Of a stretch of 64,000 nt of DNA, positions 34,614-43,765 are shown one piece after another; within the stretch, counting starts at the first letter, position 1, and each line of letters begins with the position of its first letter. Position numbers and translations under genes: made by a program. Source of the DNA: Moorella sp. E308F (GTDB taxonomy: Bacteria > Bacillota > DSM-521 > Neomoorellales > Neomoorellaceae); assembly GCF_006538365.1 (NCBI RefSeq), contig NZ_BJKN01000003.1:62432-126431 (forward strand). The letters are read 5' to 3'. The notes under the pieces are model-generated. The model saw only the letters and a program-made list of their open reading frames with translations. It ran no database searches and was not told the DNA's origin.

Positions 34614-35221
34614 TGCGGGCAAGAAAATACTTGGCAGTTGCAGTGAGTTTGTTGCTTGTAGTTGCTTTGGCGAGCGGGTGCGGTTTAATAGATAGGTTGA
34701 CGGGTAAGTCCCGGTCCCAGGTCCAGATCCAGTTGCCGCCGCCGGAAACCAGCACGCCGGCAACCGGGGCCGAAGAAAAGAAAGAAAGCACCAAAACTAC
34801 CCAGGTTGTCCTCTATTTCAGCGACCCCACCGGGAATTACCTGGTGGCCGAGCAACGTACCATCCCGCTGGTAGAGGGTATTGCCCGGGCAGCCATTGAG
34901 GAACTCATTAAAGGACCGGGGCCGGGTTCGCAGCTCCTGCCGACTATTCCCAAGGGGACGGTCCTGAAAGATATAAACATCCGCCCCGATGGCCTGTGCA
35001 GGGTAGATTTCAGTAAAGAACTGGTGGCCAACCACAGCGGTGGTTCCCTGGGGGAAAGTTTAACCGTCTATTCCATCGTCAATACCCTGACCCAGTTTCC
35101 CTCGGTCAAACAGGTCCAGTTCCTGGTGGACGGCCAATTTGTTAAAACTATTGCCGGACATGTCGATGTTTCGGCGGCTATAAGCCGCAATGAAAGCCTC
35201 ATCAAAAAGGAAGCGCAGTAA
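34613..35221 (+). CDS. GerM/GerMN-domain lipoprotein
   Basis: 202 residues from a TTG start. Signal peptide with lipobox LASGC (Cys23). After a charged linker, a GerMN (Spore germination GerM-type) domain fills about 62-190: TTQVVLYFSDPTGNYLVAEQ, IPKGTVLKDINI, YSIVNTLTQFPSVKQVQFLVDG. Such proteins work at the spore envelope in sporulation and germination. The ribosome site lies in a hairpin arm. Confidence 0.88.
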   Translation: MRARKYLAVAVSLLLVVALASGCGLIDRLTGKSRSQVQIQLPPPETSTPATGAEEKKESTKTTQVVLYFSDPTGNYLVAEQRTIPLVEGIARAAIEELIKGPGPGSQLLPTIPKGTVLKDINIRPDGLCRVDFSKELVANHSGGSLGESLTVYSIVNTLTQFPSVKQVQFLVDGQFVKTIAGHVDVSAAISRNESLIKKEAQ

Positions 35222-35248
35222 TTATTTGTCTAAAAATGACAAATATGA

Positions 35249-35280
35249 GGTGCCTTATCGGGGCACCATTTTTGTTTTTG
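35249..35280 (+). terminator. Intrinsic terminator after gerM-like gene
   Basis: GGTGCC / GGCACC stem followed by ATTTTTGTTTTT. Confidence 0.85.
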
Positions 35281-35369
35281 CAACAAAAAATGGCGATGAA
35301 GGAAGGAAAGAATTGCGGCACAGCGAATAGTTATGGTAGCTGCAAAAATGAAAGGAGAAAGGAAGGGTG

Positions 35370-37280
35370 ATGGACAAGCGCATACGTACGGGCCGGTGGG
35401 GTCTTTTATTGTTACTACTGGTGTTAATGTACATATTAACGCTGGGCTTAAAGGCCCTACCGGCCACAGCTGGCCCCGGTGTTACCCTCATCCTTAACGG
35501 TAACCGGGTTGACCCGGCGGTACCGCCTTATATTGACGACAACGGCCGCACCATGGTACCCTTGCGCTTCGTTATGGAGTATATGGGTGCGAGGGTGGAT
35601 TGGGTAGAAAAAGAACAGGGTATTGTCGTTAACCGGGGGGCAACAATTTTAAAAATGTGGATTGGCAGCCGCCAGGCCTATGTAAATGGACAGGGCATCC
35701 TGCTTGATACCACGCCGGTATTAAAGGGTAATACGACCATGGTGCCGATCCGTTTCATCTCCCAGGCCTTTGGCGGCCAGGTGGACTGGAATGCTGCCTC
35801 TCAGACAGTCAGGATCACCCTGGGAACAGTCAAGGGCGCCAACCAGGTGCGCCTGACGGGCAGTTATGTTAATATCCGCTCCGGCCCAGGTCTGGATTAC
35901 AGTATCATCGATGTCCTCCCCCGGGGGACGGTGCTAAGAAAGCTAGGGGAGATGCCCGACTGGTACAAAGTCCAATTAAATGATGGCCGGCAGGGGTGGG
36001 TTGCAGCAGCCTATGCCCAACCGGTTTATGATAATAATCTGCCGGGGAACGGCGGGACGCCCGGTGAAAACCCGCCTACGGGCGGAACTCAGCCCTCGGA
36101 CGAGACCACCTTGCCCGGCGACGACCAGCCGCCGACCGGACAACCCCTGGGCCTGGCGGTTATCGGCAGCCGGCCGGTAGCAATTTTGGCCGGTCCCAGC
36201 CCGGTGGAAAAGCAGGTGGGTACGGCCGCTGCCGGCAGTAAACTGCCCATCTGGCAGCAAAAGGGTGACTGGTGGCAGGTGGAAATGACTAACGGCCGGC
36301 GCGGCTGGCTGGCTAGAGCCCTGGCCTCCTTTGCGCCCTACGAACCGTCGGGAAGTGAGCCTGATGGCCGGACGCCCGGCCTCCAGATTACCGGGGTAAC
36401 AGTAGCGCCCGCAGGTGATGCCATCCAGGTTACCGTTAAAGCCACTGAGGTTTTTAATTATAAAACTTCCCGCTGGGACAATCGCCTGATTGTTGATGTT
36501 CCTGGCGCCCTCCTGGCCGTATCGGAAGGGCAGAAAACAGTGGAAGTAAACCGGCCTCCCGTGGCCAGGGTGCGCCTGGGGCAGTTTACGGCGGATACCG
36601 TTCGCATCGTCTTTGACCTTAACGGAGCCGCACGGATGAACGCCCGGCCGGCTGCTGACAAAAGCGGGATGATCTTTCTTTTAGAAAAGTCTTCCCTTAA
36701 GGGCAGTAAGATTGTCATCGATCCCGGCCATGGCACCGATCCGGAAGGGCCCGACCCCGGGGCCATTGGCCCTACCGGGGTTAAAGAAAAGGACGTCAAT
36801 CTGGCTATAGCCCAGAAACTTGCCAGCCTGCTCCGGAAGGCGGGGGCCAGCGTTTACCTTACCCGCAATGGCGAGAACTGTCCCTATACCCTGGCGGGCC
36901 GGGCCTATTTTGCCAATGATGTGGGTGCCGACCTTTTTATCAGCATCCATTCTAATGCTTCCTATAGCTCCGACGCTTCCGGCACATCCACCTATTTCTA
37001 TGCCCCGCCGGGTACGCCTCTCGGGGAGCAGAGGGAAGAGCGCCGGCGTCTGGCTACCGCCATCCAGGCCGCCCTGGTGGCAGCCATCGAAAGGAAAGAC
37101 CTCGGTGTCCTGGAAGCCAATTTCTCTGTCTTACGCAATACCAACATGCCCTCGGTGCTGGTAGAGACGGCTTTTATCTCCAACCCCACCGAGGAACAGC
37201 TCTTGAACAGCCCGGCTTTCCAAGCCAGAGTAGCGGAGGGCATTTTTAACGGGATCAGCACCTACTTTGCCGATAATTAA
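35370..37280 (+). CDS. N-acetylmuramoyl-L-alanine amidase, multidomain, secreted
   Basis: 636 residues. Signal segment (12-32); copper-amine-oxidase-N-like stalk domain, about 35-155; bacterial SH3 at 165-215; proline/glycine-rich linker; second SH3 at 270-320; AMIN domain at 335-430; catalytic Amidase_3 at 448-635 with the zinc His in VIDPGHGTDPEG, SIHSNAS, and the catalytic Glu in VLVETAFISN. It cleaves the amide between MurNAc and the stem peptide. GAAAGGAAGG upstream. Confidence 0.95.
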   Translation: MDKRIRTGRWGLLLLLLVLMYILTLGLKALPATAGPGVTLILNGNRVDPAVPPYIDDNGRTMVPLRFVMEYMGARVDWVEKEQGIVVNRGATILKMWIGSRQAYVNGQGILLDTTPVLKGNTTMVPIRFISQAFGGQVDWNAASQTVRITLGTVKGANQVRLTGSYVNIRSGPGLDYSIIDVLPRGTVLRKLGEMPDWYKVQLNDGRQGWVAAAYAQPVYDNNLPGNGGTPGENPPTGGTQPSDETTLPGDDQPPTGQPLGLAVIGSRPVAILAGPSPVEKQVGTAAAGSKLPIWQQKGDWWQVEMTNGRRGWLARALASFAPYEPSGSEPDGRTPGLQITGVTVAPAGDAIQVTVKATEVFNYKTSRWDNRLIVDVPGALLAVSEGQKTVEVNRPPVARVRLGQFTADTVRIVFDLNGAARMNARPAADKSGMIFLLEKSSLKGSKIVIDPGHGTDPEGPDPGAIGPTGVKEKDVNLAIAQKLASLLRKAGASVYLTRNGENCPYTLAGRAYFANDVGADLFISIHSNASYSSDASGTSTYFYAPPGTPLGEQREERRRLATAIQAALVAAIERKDLGVLEANFSVLRNTNMPSVLVETAFISNPTEEQLLNSPAFQARVAEGIFNGISTYFADN

Positions 37281-37320
37281 TTTTACCGCCAGTTGGCCAC
37301 GTAGAGGAGCCTGCAGTGAC

Positions 37321-37349
37321 TTGCGGGCTCCCTGCTTCTTTGTTACAAT
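37321..37349 (+). promoter_or_regulatory. Promoter for DUF2179-type gene
   Basis: TTGCGG, 17-base spacer, TACAAT. Expected transcript start near 37356, 25 bases before the GTG start. Confidence 0.6.
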
Positions 37350-37380
37350 GGGGGAGCAGCAACCTGGGGGAGGGATACCG

Positions 37381-37908
37381 GTGCTGGCCCTGGTAGGAGG
37401 ATACTTTTTAATTTTTTTGGCCCGGGTAACCGACGTCAGCATGGCTACTTTGAGAATGCTCCTTTTAGTCAGGGGCAAACGCTTTTATGCTGCCGGTATC
37501 GGGTTCTTTGAAGTTTCCATCTTTGTGGTGACTTTAAAATATGTAGTTGACCGCTTAAACGATCCGGCGAGCCTTGTTTTTTACGCCATGGGCTTTGCCA
37601 CAGGCAATATAGTCGGTAGTCTCATTGAAGAAAAGGTGGCCCTGGGGCAGGTGACGGCTCAAGTAATCACCCTCCACAACCCCCTGGAGCTGGCCGGCAC
37701 TTTACGAGCTGCCGGCTTTGGCGTTACTGTAACCGAGGGGCAGGGCCGGGACGGTTGCCATCCCATTTTAAACCTTAGTTTTCCCCGCAGGCAGCTAAAT
37801 GTCATCCAGCAAATGGTAAACAAGTGGGATCCGGAAGCTTTTGTGGTTGTCCATGAAGTAAGAACAACTTATGGTGGTTTTTGCCATTACCGGCGCAAAG
37901 GGAAATAG
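37381..37908 (+). CDS. DUF2179/UPF0316 family membrane protein
   Basis: 175 residues. Three hydrophobic segments in the first 90 residues (GGYFLIFLARVTDVSMATLRML, FFEVSIFVVTLKYVVDRL, AMGFATGNIVGSLIEEKVALG), then a small cytoplasmic C-terminal domain. Function of the family is not known. GTG is chosen because a -10 element overlaps upstream ATG options, and GGGGGAGGG sits seven bases before it. Confidence 0.85.
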   Translation: MLALVGGYFLIFLARVTDVSMATLRMLLLVRGKRFYAAGIGFFEVSIFVVTLKYVVDRLNDPASLVFYAMGFATGNIVGSLIEEKVALGQVTAQVITLHNPLELAGTLRAAGFGVTVTEGQGRDGCHPILNLSFPRRQLNVIQQMVNKWDPEAFVVVHEVRTTYGGFCHYRRKGK

Positions 37909-37993
37909 ACATTAACGGTATACCTTTAAGCATATAATATGAGGTACTGCTCTTTAATATTAAGATAACGACCTCGATAAGGAGTTGAGGACG

Positions 37994-38800
37994 GTGCAGC
38001 CCGTCCAGCCAGTGGGGGTTTTTGATTCCGGAGTTGGGGGGTTGACGGTAGCCCGGGAGATTACCCGGCAGCTGCCGGCAGAAACCATTATTTACTATGG
38101 TGATACGGCCCACGTACCCTACGGTTCCCGGACTGTAGACGAGCTGATAGGTTTTGCCGATGCCATAGCCGGCTTTTTAATTGCAAAAGGAGCCAAGGCC
38201 ATTGTTGATGCCTGCAACACTACTTCCGCTGTGGCCCTGCCTTACCTGCAAAAAAAATATCATGTCCCGATTATTGGGGTAATTGAGCCCGGAGTAATAG
38301 AGGCACTGCGGGCCACGCAAAATGGCCGCATTGGCGTCATCGCCACTGAAGCTACAGTGGCCAGCAATGCCCATCGGAAAGCCATCCTCGCCCGTTCCGG
38401 AAAAGTCCAGGTTTTTGTCCGGGCGTGTCCCAAACTGGTACCCCTGGTAGAGGCCGGGCTGGTTTCCGGTCCCGAGGTAGAGGTGGCAGTGGCGGAGTAC
38501 GTGGAACCCCTGGTTGAGGCGGGAATTGATACCCTGATTCTGGGGTGTACCCATTATCCCTTTCTGGCTCCAGTTATCCAGGAGGTGGCCGGCCCGGGGG
38601 TAACTCTAATCGATCCGGCGGCAGCTACGGTACGGGAGTTAAAGGAGGTGCTGGCTGCGGGCGGCGGCCTAAGGGGCGCCCACTGCTCCCAGGCCCACAG
38701 TTTTTTTGTCAGCGGTGATGCCCAATTATTTAGTAATGTGGGGATGCAATTGGTCGGCTGGCCGGAGCTTAAAGGCACCAGAAAACTGAAACTGGATTAA
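37994..38800 (+). CDS. murI: Glutamate racemase
   Basis: 268 residues. Motifs: VGVFDSGVGGLTV, catalytic cysteine in DACNTTSA, second cysteine in LILGCTHYPFL, and YYGDTAHVPYG. MurI makes D-glutamate for peptidoglycan. GTG 37994 is ten bases after AAGGAG; the TTG at 37985 is too close to it. Confidence 0.96.
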   Translation: MQPVQPVGVFDSGVGGLTVAREITRQLPAETIIYYGDTAHVPYGSRTVDELIGFADAIAGFLIAKGAKAIVDACNTTSAVALPYLQKKYHVPIIGVIEPGVIEALRATQNGRIGVIATEATVASNAHRKAILARSGKVQVFVRACPKLVPLVEAGLVSGPEVEVAVAEYVEPLVEAGIDTLILGCTHYPFLAPVIQEVAGPGVTLIDPAAATVRELKEVLAAGGGLRGAHCSQAHSFFVSGDAQLFSNVGMQLVGWPELKGTRKLKLD

Positions 38801-38812
38801 GGAGTAGCGACC

Positions 38813-39568
38813 ATGGCCTTGACCAGAGTAAAGGGGCGTAGTCCGCGGGAGTTACGCCCGGTGACGATAGAACGGCATTATCTTAAGTACGCCGAGGGTT
38901 CGGTGCTGATCAGCATAGGTGATACGCGGGTCATCTGTAGTGCCACCGTGGAGGAAAAAGTACCACCCTTTTTACGCAACAGCGGCAGGGGCTGGATTAC
39001 GGCCGAATATGCCTTGCTGCCCCGGTCGACCCGGGAGCGGACTGTGCGGGAAGCGACCCGGGGCCGCCCCAGCGGCCGCACCCAGGAAATCCAGCGCCTG
39101 ATCGGCCGGGCTTTACGCAGTGTCGTCGATACGGCGGTTTTAGGTGAAAGAACCATCTGGCTTGATTGCGATGTTCTCCAGGCCGACGGCGGTACCCGGA
39201 CGGCAGCCATTACCGGCAGTTTCGTAGCCCTGGCCGACGCCCTGGCCGGGCTGGTGGCGGCCGGGACCATACCCCGGTTACCCCTTCAGGATTTCCTGGC
39301 GGCTATCAGTGTGGGGCTGGTCGATGGCGAACTGCTGCTGGACCTGGACTTTGAGGAAGATTCCCATGCCAGTATTGATATGAATGTAGTTATGACCGGT
39401 TCCGGGCAGCTGGTAGAGGTCCAGGGAACAGCGGAAAAACAACCCTTCAGCCGGGAAGAAATGGCTGCCATGCTCGACCTGGCCGGGGAAGGGATAGCGC
39501 GGTTGATTGCTATCCAGCGCCAGGTCCTGGGGCCCCTGGCGGACCAGGTGGGGACAGGCTATGAGTAG
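38813..39568 (+). CDS. rph: Ribonuclease PH
   Basis: 251 residues. Family motifs: [77 protein letters not shown] and [17 protein letters not shown]. It trims tRNA 3' ends using phosphate. It lies in an operon with murI and the RdgB-type gene, close to a tRNA cluster. Confidence 0.97.
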   Translation: MALTRVKGRSPRELRPVTIERHYLKYAEGSVLISIGDTRVICSATVEEKVPPFLRNSGRGWITAEYALLPRSTRERTVREATRGRPSGRTQEIQRLIGRALRSVVDTAVLGERTIWLDCDVLQADGGTRTAAITGSFVALADALAGLVAAGTIPRLPLQDFLAAISVGLVDGELLLDLDFEEDSHASIDMNVVMTGSGQLVEVQGTAEKQPFSREEMAAMLDLAGEGIARLIAIQRQVLGPLADQVGTGYE

Positions 39569-40175
39569 GATAGTTGTAGCTACGGGTAACGAAGGGAAAG
39601 CCAGGGAATTTCGGGAGCTCCTGCGGGGACTGAATGTTGCTGTGGCAACTTTAAGGGATTTTCCCGGGTTGGCCCTTCCCGAGGAAACGGGCAATACCTT
39701 TGCCGAAAATGCCATTCTAAAGGCGCGGATAGTGGCAGAAAGCACCGGGCTGCCGTCCCTGGGGGACGATTCCGGCCTGGAAGTAGATTTCCTTAAAGGG
39801 GCGCCGGGGGTTTATTCCGCCCGCTTTGCCGGCGAACCATCTGATGACCGGCGAAATAACACTAAGCTGTTACAGCTTTTAGCCGGTGTACCTTGGGAAA
39901 AGCGTACGGCCCGTTTTCGCTGTGCCCTGGCCCTTGTTATTCCGGAAGGGGACATTTACCTGGCTGAAGGTACAGTGGAGGGCTTCATTGCTTATGAACC
40001 AAAAGGTGATTATGGTTTCGGGTATGACCCCCTGTTTTATTTGGCTGAATATGGTAAAACCCTCTCCGAACTTGGGGAGGAAATAAAAAACAACTTCAGC
40101 CACCGTGCCCGGGCCGTCCAGAACCTCTGGCTGGTTTTAAGCCGGCTGTGGCCGGGCGATAAAGCAGGGGGATAA
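39561..40175 (+). CDS. rdgB: Non-canonical purine NTP pyrophosphatase (RdgB/HAM1 family)
   Basis: 204 residues. Motifs: [13 protein letters not shown], the acidic site in [13 protein letters not shown], and [10 protein letters not shown]. It removes ITP, dITP and XTP from nucleotide pools. It overlaps rph by eight bases, a frequent arrangement. Confidence 0.95.
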   Translation: MSRIVVATGNEGKAREFRELLRGLNVAVATLRDFPGLALPEETGNTFAENAILKARIVAESTGLPSLGDDSGLEVDFLKGAPGVYSARFAGEPSDDRRNNTKLLQLLAGVPWEKRTARFRCALALVIPEGDIYLAEGTVEGFIAYEPKGDYGFGYDPLFYLAEYGKTLSELGEEIKNNFSHRARAVQNLWLVLSRLWPGDKAGG

Positions 40176-40298
40176 AAGCTTTGACCGCAAGAGCCGGCTC
40201 AAGCACGCCCTGCAGGGCGCTAAGGGCCGATTATAATAAATATTGCCCCGCAGGGGAAAAATATTAATGAATTTGCCCGTTAGTGGCAAAAACTGTTT

Positions 40299-40327
40299 TT
40301 GACTTCAAGCATTTTTTACGGTATAAT
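40299..40327 (+). promoter_or_regulatory. Strong promoter for the tRNA cluster
   Basis: TTGACT, 17-base spacer, consensus TATAAT, 11 bases before the first tRNA. Confidence 0.9.
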
Positions 40328-40338
40328 ATGCTTTGCAT

Positions 40339-40412
40339 GCGGGTGTAGCTCAATGGTAGAGCCCCAGCCTTCCAAGCTGGTTGCGTGGGTTCGATTCCCA
40401 TCACCCGCTCCA
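40339..40412 (+). tRNA. tRNA-Gly (TCC)
   Basis: Acceptor GCGGGTG/CACCCGC, anticodon loop CTTCCAA, T-loop GGTTCGATTCC, encoded CCA. Confidence 0.97.
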
Positions 40413-40419
40413 GCAACAA

Positions 40420-40496
40420 GCGCCTGTAGCTCAGCTGGATAGAGCAGCGGCCTTCTAAGCCGCGGGCCGCAGGTTCGAACCCTGCCAGGCGCGCCA
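40420..40496 (+). tRNA. tRNA-Arg (TCT)
   Basis: Acceptor GCGCCTG/CAGGCGC, anticodon loop CTTCTAA, T-arm with GGTTCGAACC, encoded CCA. Confidence 0.97.
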
Positions 40497-40515
40497 AAAA
40501 AGATAGGAAGATATG

Positions 40516-40592
40516 GTGGGTGTAGCTCAGTTGGTTAGAGCACCAGGTTGTGGCCCTGGGGGTCGTGGGTTCGAGTCCCATCTCCCACCCCA
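40516..40592 (+). tRNA. tRNA-His (GTG)
   Basis: Acceptor GTGGGTG with CTCCCAC (one T-T mismatch), anticodon loop TTGTGGC, encoded CCA. Confidence 0.95.
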
Positions 40593-40607
40593 TTTTTTTA
40601 TCCATGC

Positions 40608-40683
40608 TGGGGCGTAGCCAAGCGGTAAGGCAACGGACTTTGGATCCGTCATTTCGTTGGTTCGAATCCAGCCGCCCCAGCCA
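40608..40683 (+). tRNA. tRNA-Gln (TTG)
   Basis: Acceptor TGGGGCG/CGCCCCA, anticodon loop CTTTGGA, T-arm GGTTCGAATCC, encoded CCA. Confidence 0.97.
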
Positions 40684-40691
40684 GTATCTAT

Positions 40692-40767
40692 GAGCCATTA
40701 GCTCAGTAGGTAGAGCACCTGACTTTTAATCAGGGTGTCCGGGGTTCGACTCCCCGATGGCTCACCA
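40692..40767 (+). tRNA. tRNA-Lys (TTT)
   Basis: Acceptor GAGCCAT/ATGGCTC, anticodon loop CTTTTAA, encoded CCA. Confidence 0.97.
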
Positions 40768-40775
40768 TTTTTTTT

Positions 40776-40860
40776 GCGGGCGTGGCGGAACGGCAGACGC
40801 GCCAGACTTAGGATCTGGTGGGGTTCACCCGTGGAGGTTCAAGTCCTCTCGCCCGCACCA
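40776..40860 (+). tRNA. tRNA-Leu (TAG)
   Basis: Acceptor GCGGGCG/CGCCCGC, anticodon loop CTTAGGA, long variable arm GTGGGGTTCACCCGT, encoded CCA. Confidence 0.97.
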
Positions 40861-40886
40861 AACCTAATAAAATAAATTCAAGGCTT

Positions 40887-40915
40887 TCCGGGTTTAAAGC
40901 CCGGATTTTTTCTTT
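40887..40915 (+). terminator. Terminator of the tRNA operon
   Basis: TCCGGG-TTTAAAG-CCCGGA followed by TTTTTTCTTT. The next 170 bases hold no clear gene; a minus-strand frame there reads like a transposase tail but is too weak to call. Confidence 0.85.
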
Positions 40916-41085
40916 ACCTATGCGCGATAGACTTGCGCGGCTTTCGTTTTAGAGCCTTCAGGTAATGGCGGGGGTCCAGGTTCTTCCCCTTTGCCGCCAG
41001 GATTTGGGGTGAGTGGCATGGGCCGCCTAACTCATGGCAAACTCCAGGGGGATGTTGCCGGCAATAGTTAAGAACCTAGAAAAGA

Positions 41086-42048
41086 TCAATGTTCCAGTTG
41101 TCTTTTTAGGGTGTTTATCTCTTCCAGATTCAGCCCCGTGGCCCTGATAATGGTGTTGACGTCGACGTTAAGCAGGAGTAAGTTTTTGGCTACTTCTAAC
41201 TTTCCTTCTAACTTTCCTTGCAATAGAGTTTCTTGCTTCATTTCATCCAGAGCTATTTCCAGGTTGCTAATCATCTGTTCCACCTCCATGGGATTGTTGG
41301 CCTCCAGGATGGAGTCCACTTTTGCCTGTACGCCGGAAGGCATTTTAGGTTTGATAATGTGCTTCAGCCAGGTTGTTATATGACGGAACTCATCGGGAGT
41401 CATGGTCTTTATTGCTTCAGCCAGTTTTTGGAGGCGCATTACCAGCGTTTCCGGCCTGGCTTTTTGGTCCAGTAAAAATATGCTAGCGATTACATTGGCA
41501 GCTTTGACAAGGTCTTCTTCGCTGTAGCGATTGACATCAAACAGTATGTAACTAAAGTCCAGAATATACCCGGCAAACTCCTGGTAACTGCTTATCATTT
41601 CTTTGAAGGTGCTGGCTGCTGTCCAGTTGTTAGCCCCGTTGTAGAGCACCCCCGAGATGATGGGCGGCAGGCGGAAATTCTTGCTTTCCCGCTCGTTCTG
41701 CGGGGTGTTGTTGTAGATTTCTCGCCAGATCTCGACCATATAGAGCAAAAGGCGGAAAGGTATCAGGTAGTCTACCGTTGACTGCAGCTCCAGCAGGATA
41801 TAAAAGATGACGTTTTTATCCCTGGTCTTAAGCTTGTAAACAATATCGGCTTCTTTCTCGCTGAAATCCTGGAGGACGTAGGACTTATTCACCAGGATAA
41901 GGTCGTCTGCGTCAATGGCCGCCACCCAGTCTTCCCGGACGAAGGTCTTCAGCAGTTCTAGGAATACCCTTTTGTCGGTCAGGAGCTGCCTGTAACCCTT
42001 GTCGTGGGGGTGGTGGGAAGACCGGGGCTTCCATTCATTTTCCGGCAC
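41086..42048 (-). CDS. Rpn/YhgA-like PD-(D/E)XK nuclease family protein
   Basis: 320 residues. N-terminal HDKGYRQLLTDKRVFLELLKTFV is the typical start of this family (PF04754), with nuclease-fold residues in FSEKEADIVYKLK and FYILLELQSTVD. The C-terminal helical tail varies widely in the family. Rpn proteins promote RecA-independent recombination and often behave like mobile or defence genes. It stands alone, opposite to its neighbours, between the tRNA cluster and transposase debris. Confidence 0.9.
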   Translation of the reverse strand: MPENEWKPRSSHHPHDKGYRQLLTDKRVFLELLKTFVREDWVAAIDADDLILVNKSYVLQDFSEKEADIVYKLKTRDKNVIFYILLELQSTVDYLIPFRLLLYMVEIWREIYNNTPQNERESKNFRLPPIISGVLYNGANNWTAASTFKEMISSYQEFAGYILDFSYILFDVNRYSEEDLVKAANVIASIFLLDQKARPETLVMRLQKLAEAIKTMTPDEFRHITTWLKHIIKPKMPSGVQAKVDSILEANNPMEVEQMISNLEIALDEMKQETLLQGKLEGKLEVAKNLLLLNVDVNTIIRATGLNLEEINTLKRQLEH

Positions 42049-42384
42049 AGGAACACCTTCTTCCAGATGTAATTATATCATATTTTTGGGACAGTGAGGG
42101 ATGTCGCCTGGAAAATGGCTTTTTTCCTGAAACGATTTTTCAATTGGGCGTAAGGCCGGTCCAACCAGGCGTGTTTTTCGTGCCCAGCTTGAGCGTTAAC
42201 TTAGTGGTGAAAGGCCACTGCAGGTGGGGCAGCACTCGTCTGCTAGCCAAGAGATCCCTGGCCGTTACCGACCTAGGGGAAAAGCTGGCCTGGCGGAGAG
42301 CCGGCGATCCGGTGAGTTTATTCTTGTACCATTTTTGCACCACAGGTAGTACCTTCCAGCCCGTAATCGCGAGTGTTTGTCCCT

Positions 42385-42640
42385 GATAAGGTTTCTCTAT
42401 CCACCTTTTACCGCTATCTGGCCCAGCAGGACCTGGCGGTATCTTCCGCGGCCGATGCCGGGGAAAAGGAAATCAAGTGCTTTGCCTACCAGTGAGCGAA
42501 TGAGCTCTGGTAGGGGGATATCATGTACGGCCCTTACCTTATCGTCTTTATCGACGACGTCTCGCGCCTGATTACCGCGCCCAGTTCTTCTGGGAACAGA
42601 ACTATACCGCTGTGCAGATAACCTTAGCTCTCTTCGTGCT
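42385..42640 (+). pseudogene. Decayed DDE transposase remnant (IS481-like)
   Basis: One frame reads VSLSTFYRYLAQQDLAV, then after in-frame stops ANELW-stop-GDIMYGPYL and VFIDDVSRLI; after a frame change AQFFWEQNY. This order is that of integrase-type transposases (HTH end, then DDE core). Two stops and one frameshift mark it as dead. The rest of the gap 42049-42648 holds nothing I can assign. Confidence 0.65.
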
Positions 42641-42648
42641 TTGCCATA

Positions 42649-42728
42649 TTGTATACCTCCCAGATTGCGATATAATATTTGCGTAAGGTTCAAATGAGAG
42701 CGTAAAACCCGAGAGGTTATTAGCGTAA
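42649..42728 (+). promoter_or_regulatory. Promoter and GCGTAA direct repeats before triple-HTH gene
   Basis: TTGTAT, 16-base spacer, TATAAT (42671-42676). Three direct GCGTAA repeats follow at 42681, 42700 and 42723, covering the likely start site and leader. They may be binding sites for the regulator that follows. Confidence 0.5.
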
Positions 42729-42819
42729 AATGGAATAACTTCTTTTGAGGCTTAAACGTATCTCTTATATGGGGTTTGGTAAAAAATCTAAGGCGGTTAC
42801 CACCAAAGGAGCAATTACC

Positions 42820-43578
42820 ATGGAAATAGGTTCTACCATCAGGCATTTCCGTGAAGAAAGGGGCTATACCCTGGACGACCTGGCGGGCAGGGCGGGGATT
42901 TCCCCCTCATATTTAAGTGAAATCGAAAGAGGTCATAAGCGCCCCTCCCTCAAAACCCTGGATAAAATTTGCACTGCCCTCAATATTCCCCGGGAAAACC
43001 TTATACCCGCCGAAAACAGTGTCGGTCTGGGAGATAAAATCCGGATAGTGCGCCAGGAAAAAGGTCTTTCCCTCAAGGACCTGAGCGCAAAAACAGGTAT
43101 TTCTTTCACTTATTTAAGCGAAATTGAAAGGGGTGTCCTGCATCCCGCCGCCGATACCTTGAGTAAGATTGCGTCCGCCCTGGAAGTCCCCCTCTCCCTG
43201 CTGGTAAGCCATACAGAAAACTGGATCGGGAAAAAACTTAAAGATGTCCGCGAATCCCTAGGGCTTACCCAGAGCGCCCTGGCAGCCCAGGCCGGCCTCT
43301 CGCCGGCAATGATCGGGCAGATTGAAGCAGGAAAAGTGCAGCCCTCCCTTAATACTATAGAAAAAATAGCCAGAGCCCTGGGAATTTCCCCTTGCTATCT
43401 GCTTATAGCCCGTGACCAGCTGGAAGAAATGCTGGCTTCCATGGGCCCGGATTTAAGGGAACTGCTGCTGAACGAGAATGTGCAGGCAGTACTCAGGCAG
43501 ATCTGTTATTTAAATGAAAAACAACTGCGCTTTCTCTTGAAATTTATAGAGGTATTTAAACAGGCCCAGCTGGAGTAA
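42820..43578 (+). CDS. Regulator with three tandem XRE/HTH domains
   Basis: 252 residues. Three complete HTH_3 domains in a row at about 4-60, 68-125 and 138-195, each with the pattern LxxxAGISPSYLSEIERG or close (SYLSEIERGHKRPSL, TYLSEIERGVLHPAA, AMIGQIEAGKVQPSL). A helical C-terminus of about 50 residues follows, with no ligand domain. AAAGGAG precedes the ATG. Position before the sulfur operon makes it the likely local regulator. Confidence 0.85.
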   Translation: MEIGSTIRHFREERGYTLDDLAGRAGISPSYLSEIERGHKRPSLKTLDKICTALNIPRENLIPAENSVGLGDKIRIVRQEKGLSLKDLSAKTGISFTYLSEIERGVLHPAADTLSKIASALEVPLSLLVSHTENWIGKKLKDVRESLGLTQSALAAQAGLSPAMIGQIEAGKVQPSLNTIEKIARALGISPCYLLIARDQLEEMLASMGPDLRELLLNENVQAVLRQICYLNEKQLRFLLKFIEVFKQAQLE

Positions 43579-43591
43579 TTTTTTTGCCTCT

Positions 43592-43621
43592 TTCTTCGCC
43601 GAAAATATTTTTTGCGAAGAA
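43592..43621. promoter_or_regulatory. Inverted repeat, possible operator of the sulfur operon
   Basis: TTCTTCGC and GCGAAGAA separated by 14 A+T-rich bases, between the triple-HTH gene and the dsrE-like gene. No T-run follows, so an operator is more likely than a terminator. Confidence 0.4.
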
Positions 43622-43765
43622 ATCATAAAGCATGGGAGGAAATTTTTCTTTCCTGGCGAATATTATTTACTGGAGGTGGTTGTGATGGGATGGTAAAAGG
43701 TTAGTTTGCAAAAATAACAACTAGTTCAAGACCGGGTATAAACAAAATAGAAAGGAGAATTATCC

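Noticed and set aside
40264-40698. A 144-codon minus-strand frame across the tRNA genes
   Set aside because: It runs antisense through several tRNAs. Its LDSNQR- and GFEPAA-like peptides are a known artefact of tRNA arrays, not a protein.
40916-41085. Possible transposase tail on the minus strand
   Set aside because: A peptide such as KGKNLDPRHYLKALKRK looks suggestive, but it is too short and without other motifs to call.
42144-42386. 80-codon frame in the gap after the Rpn-like gene
   Set aside because: No ribosome site or recognisable domain; it lies next to transposase debris and is probably remnant DNA.
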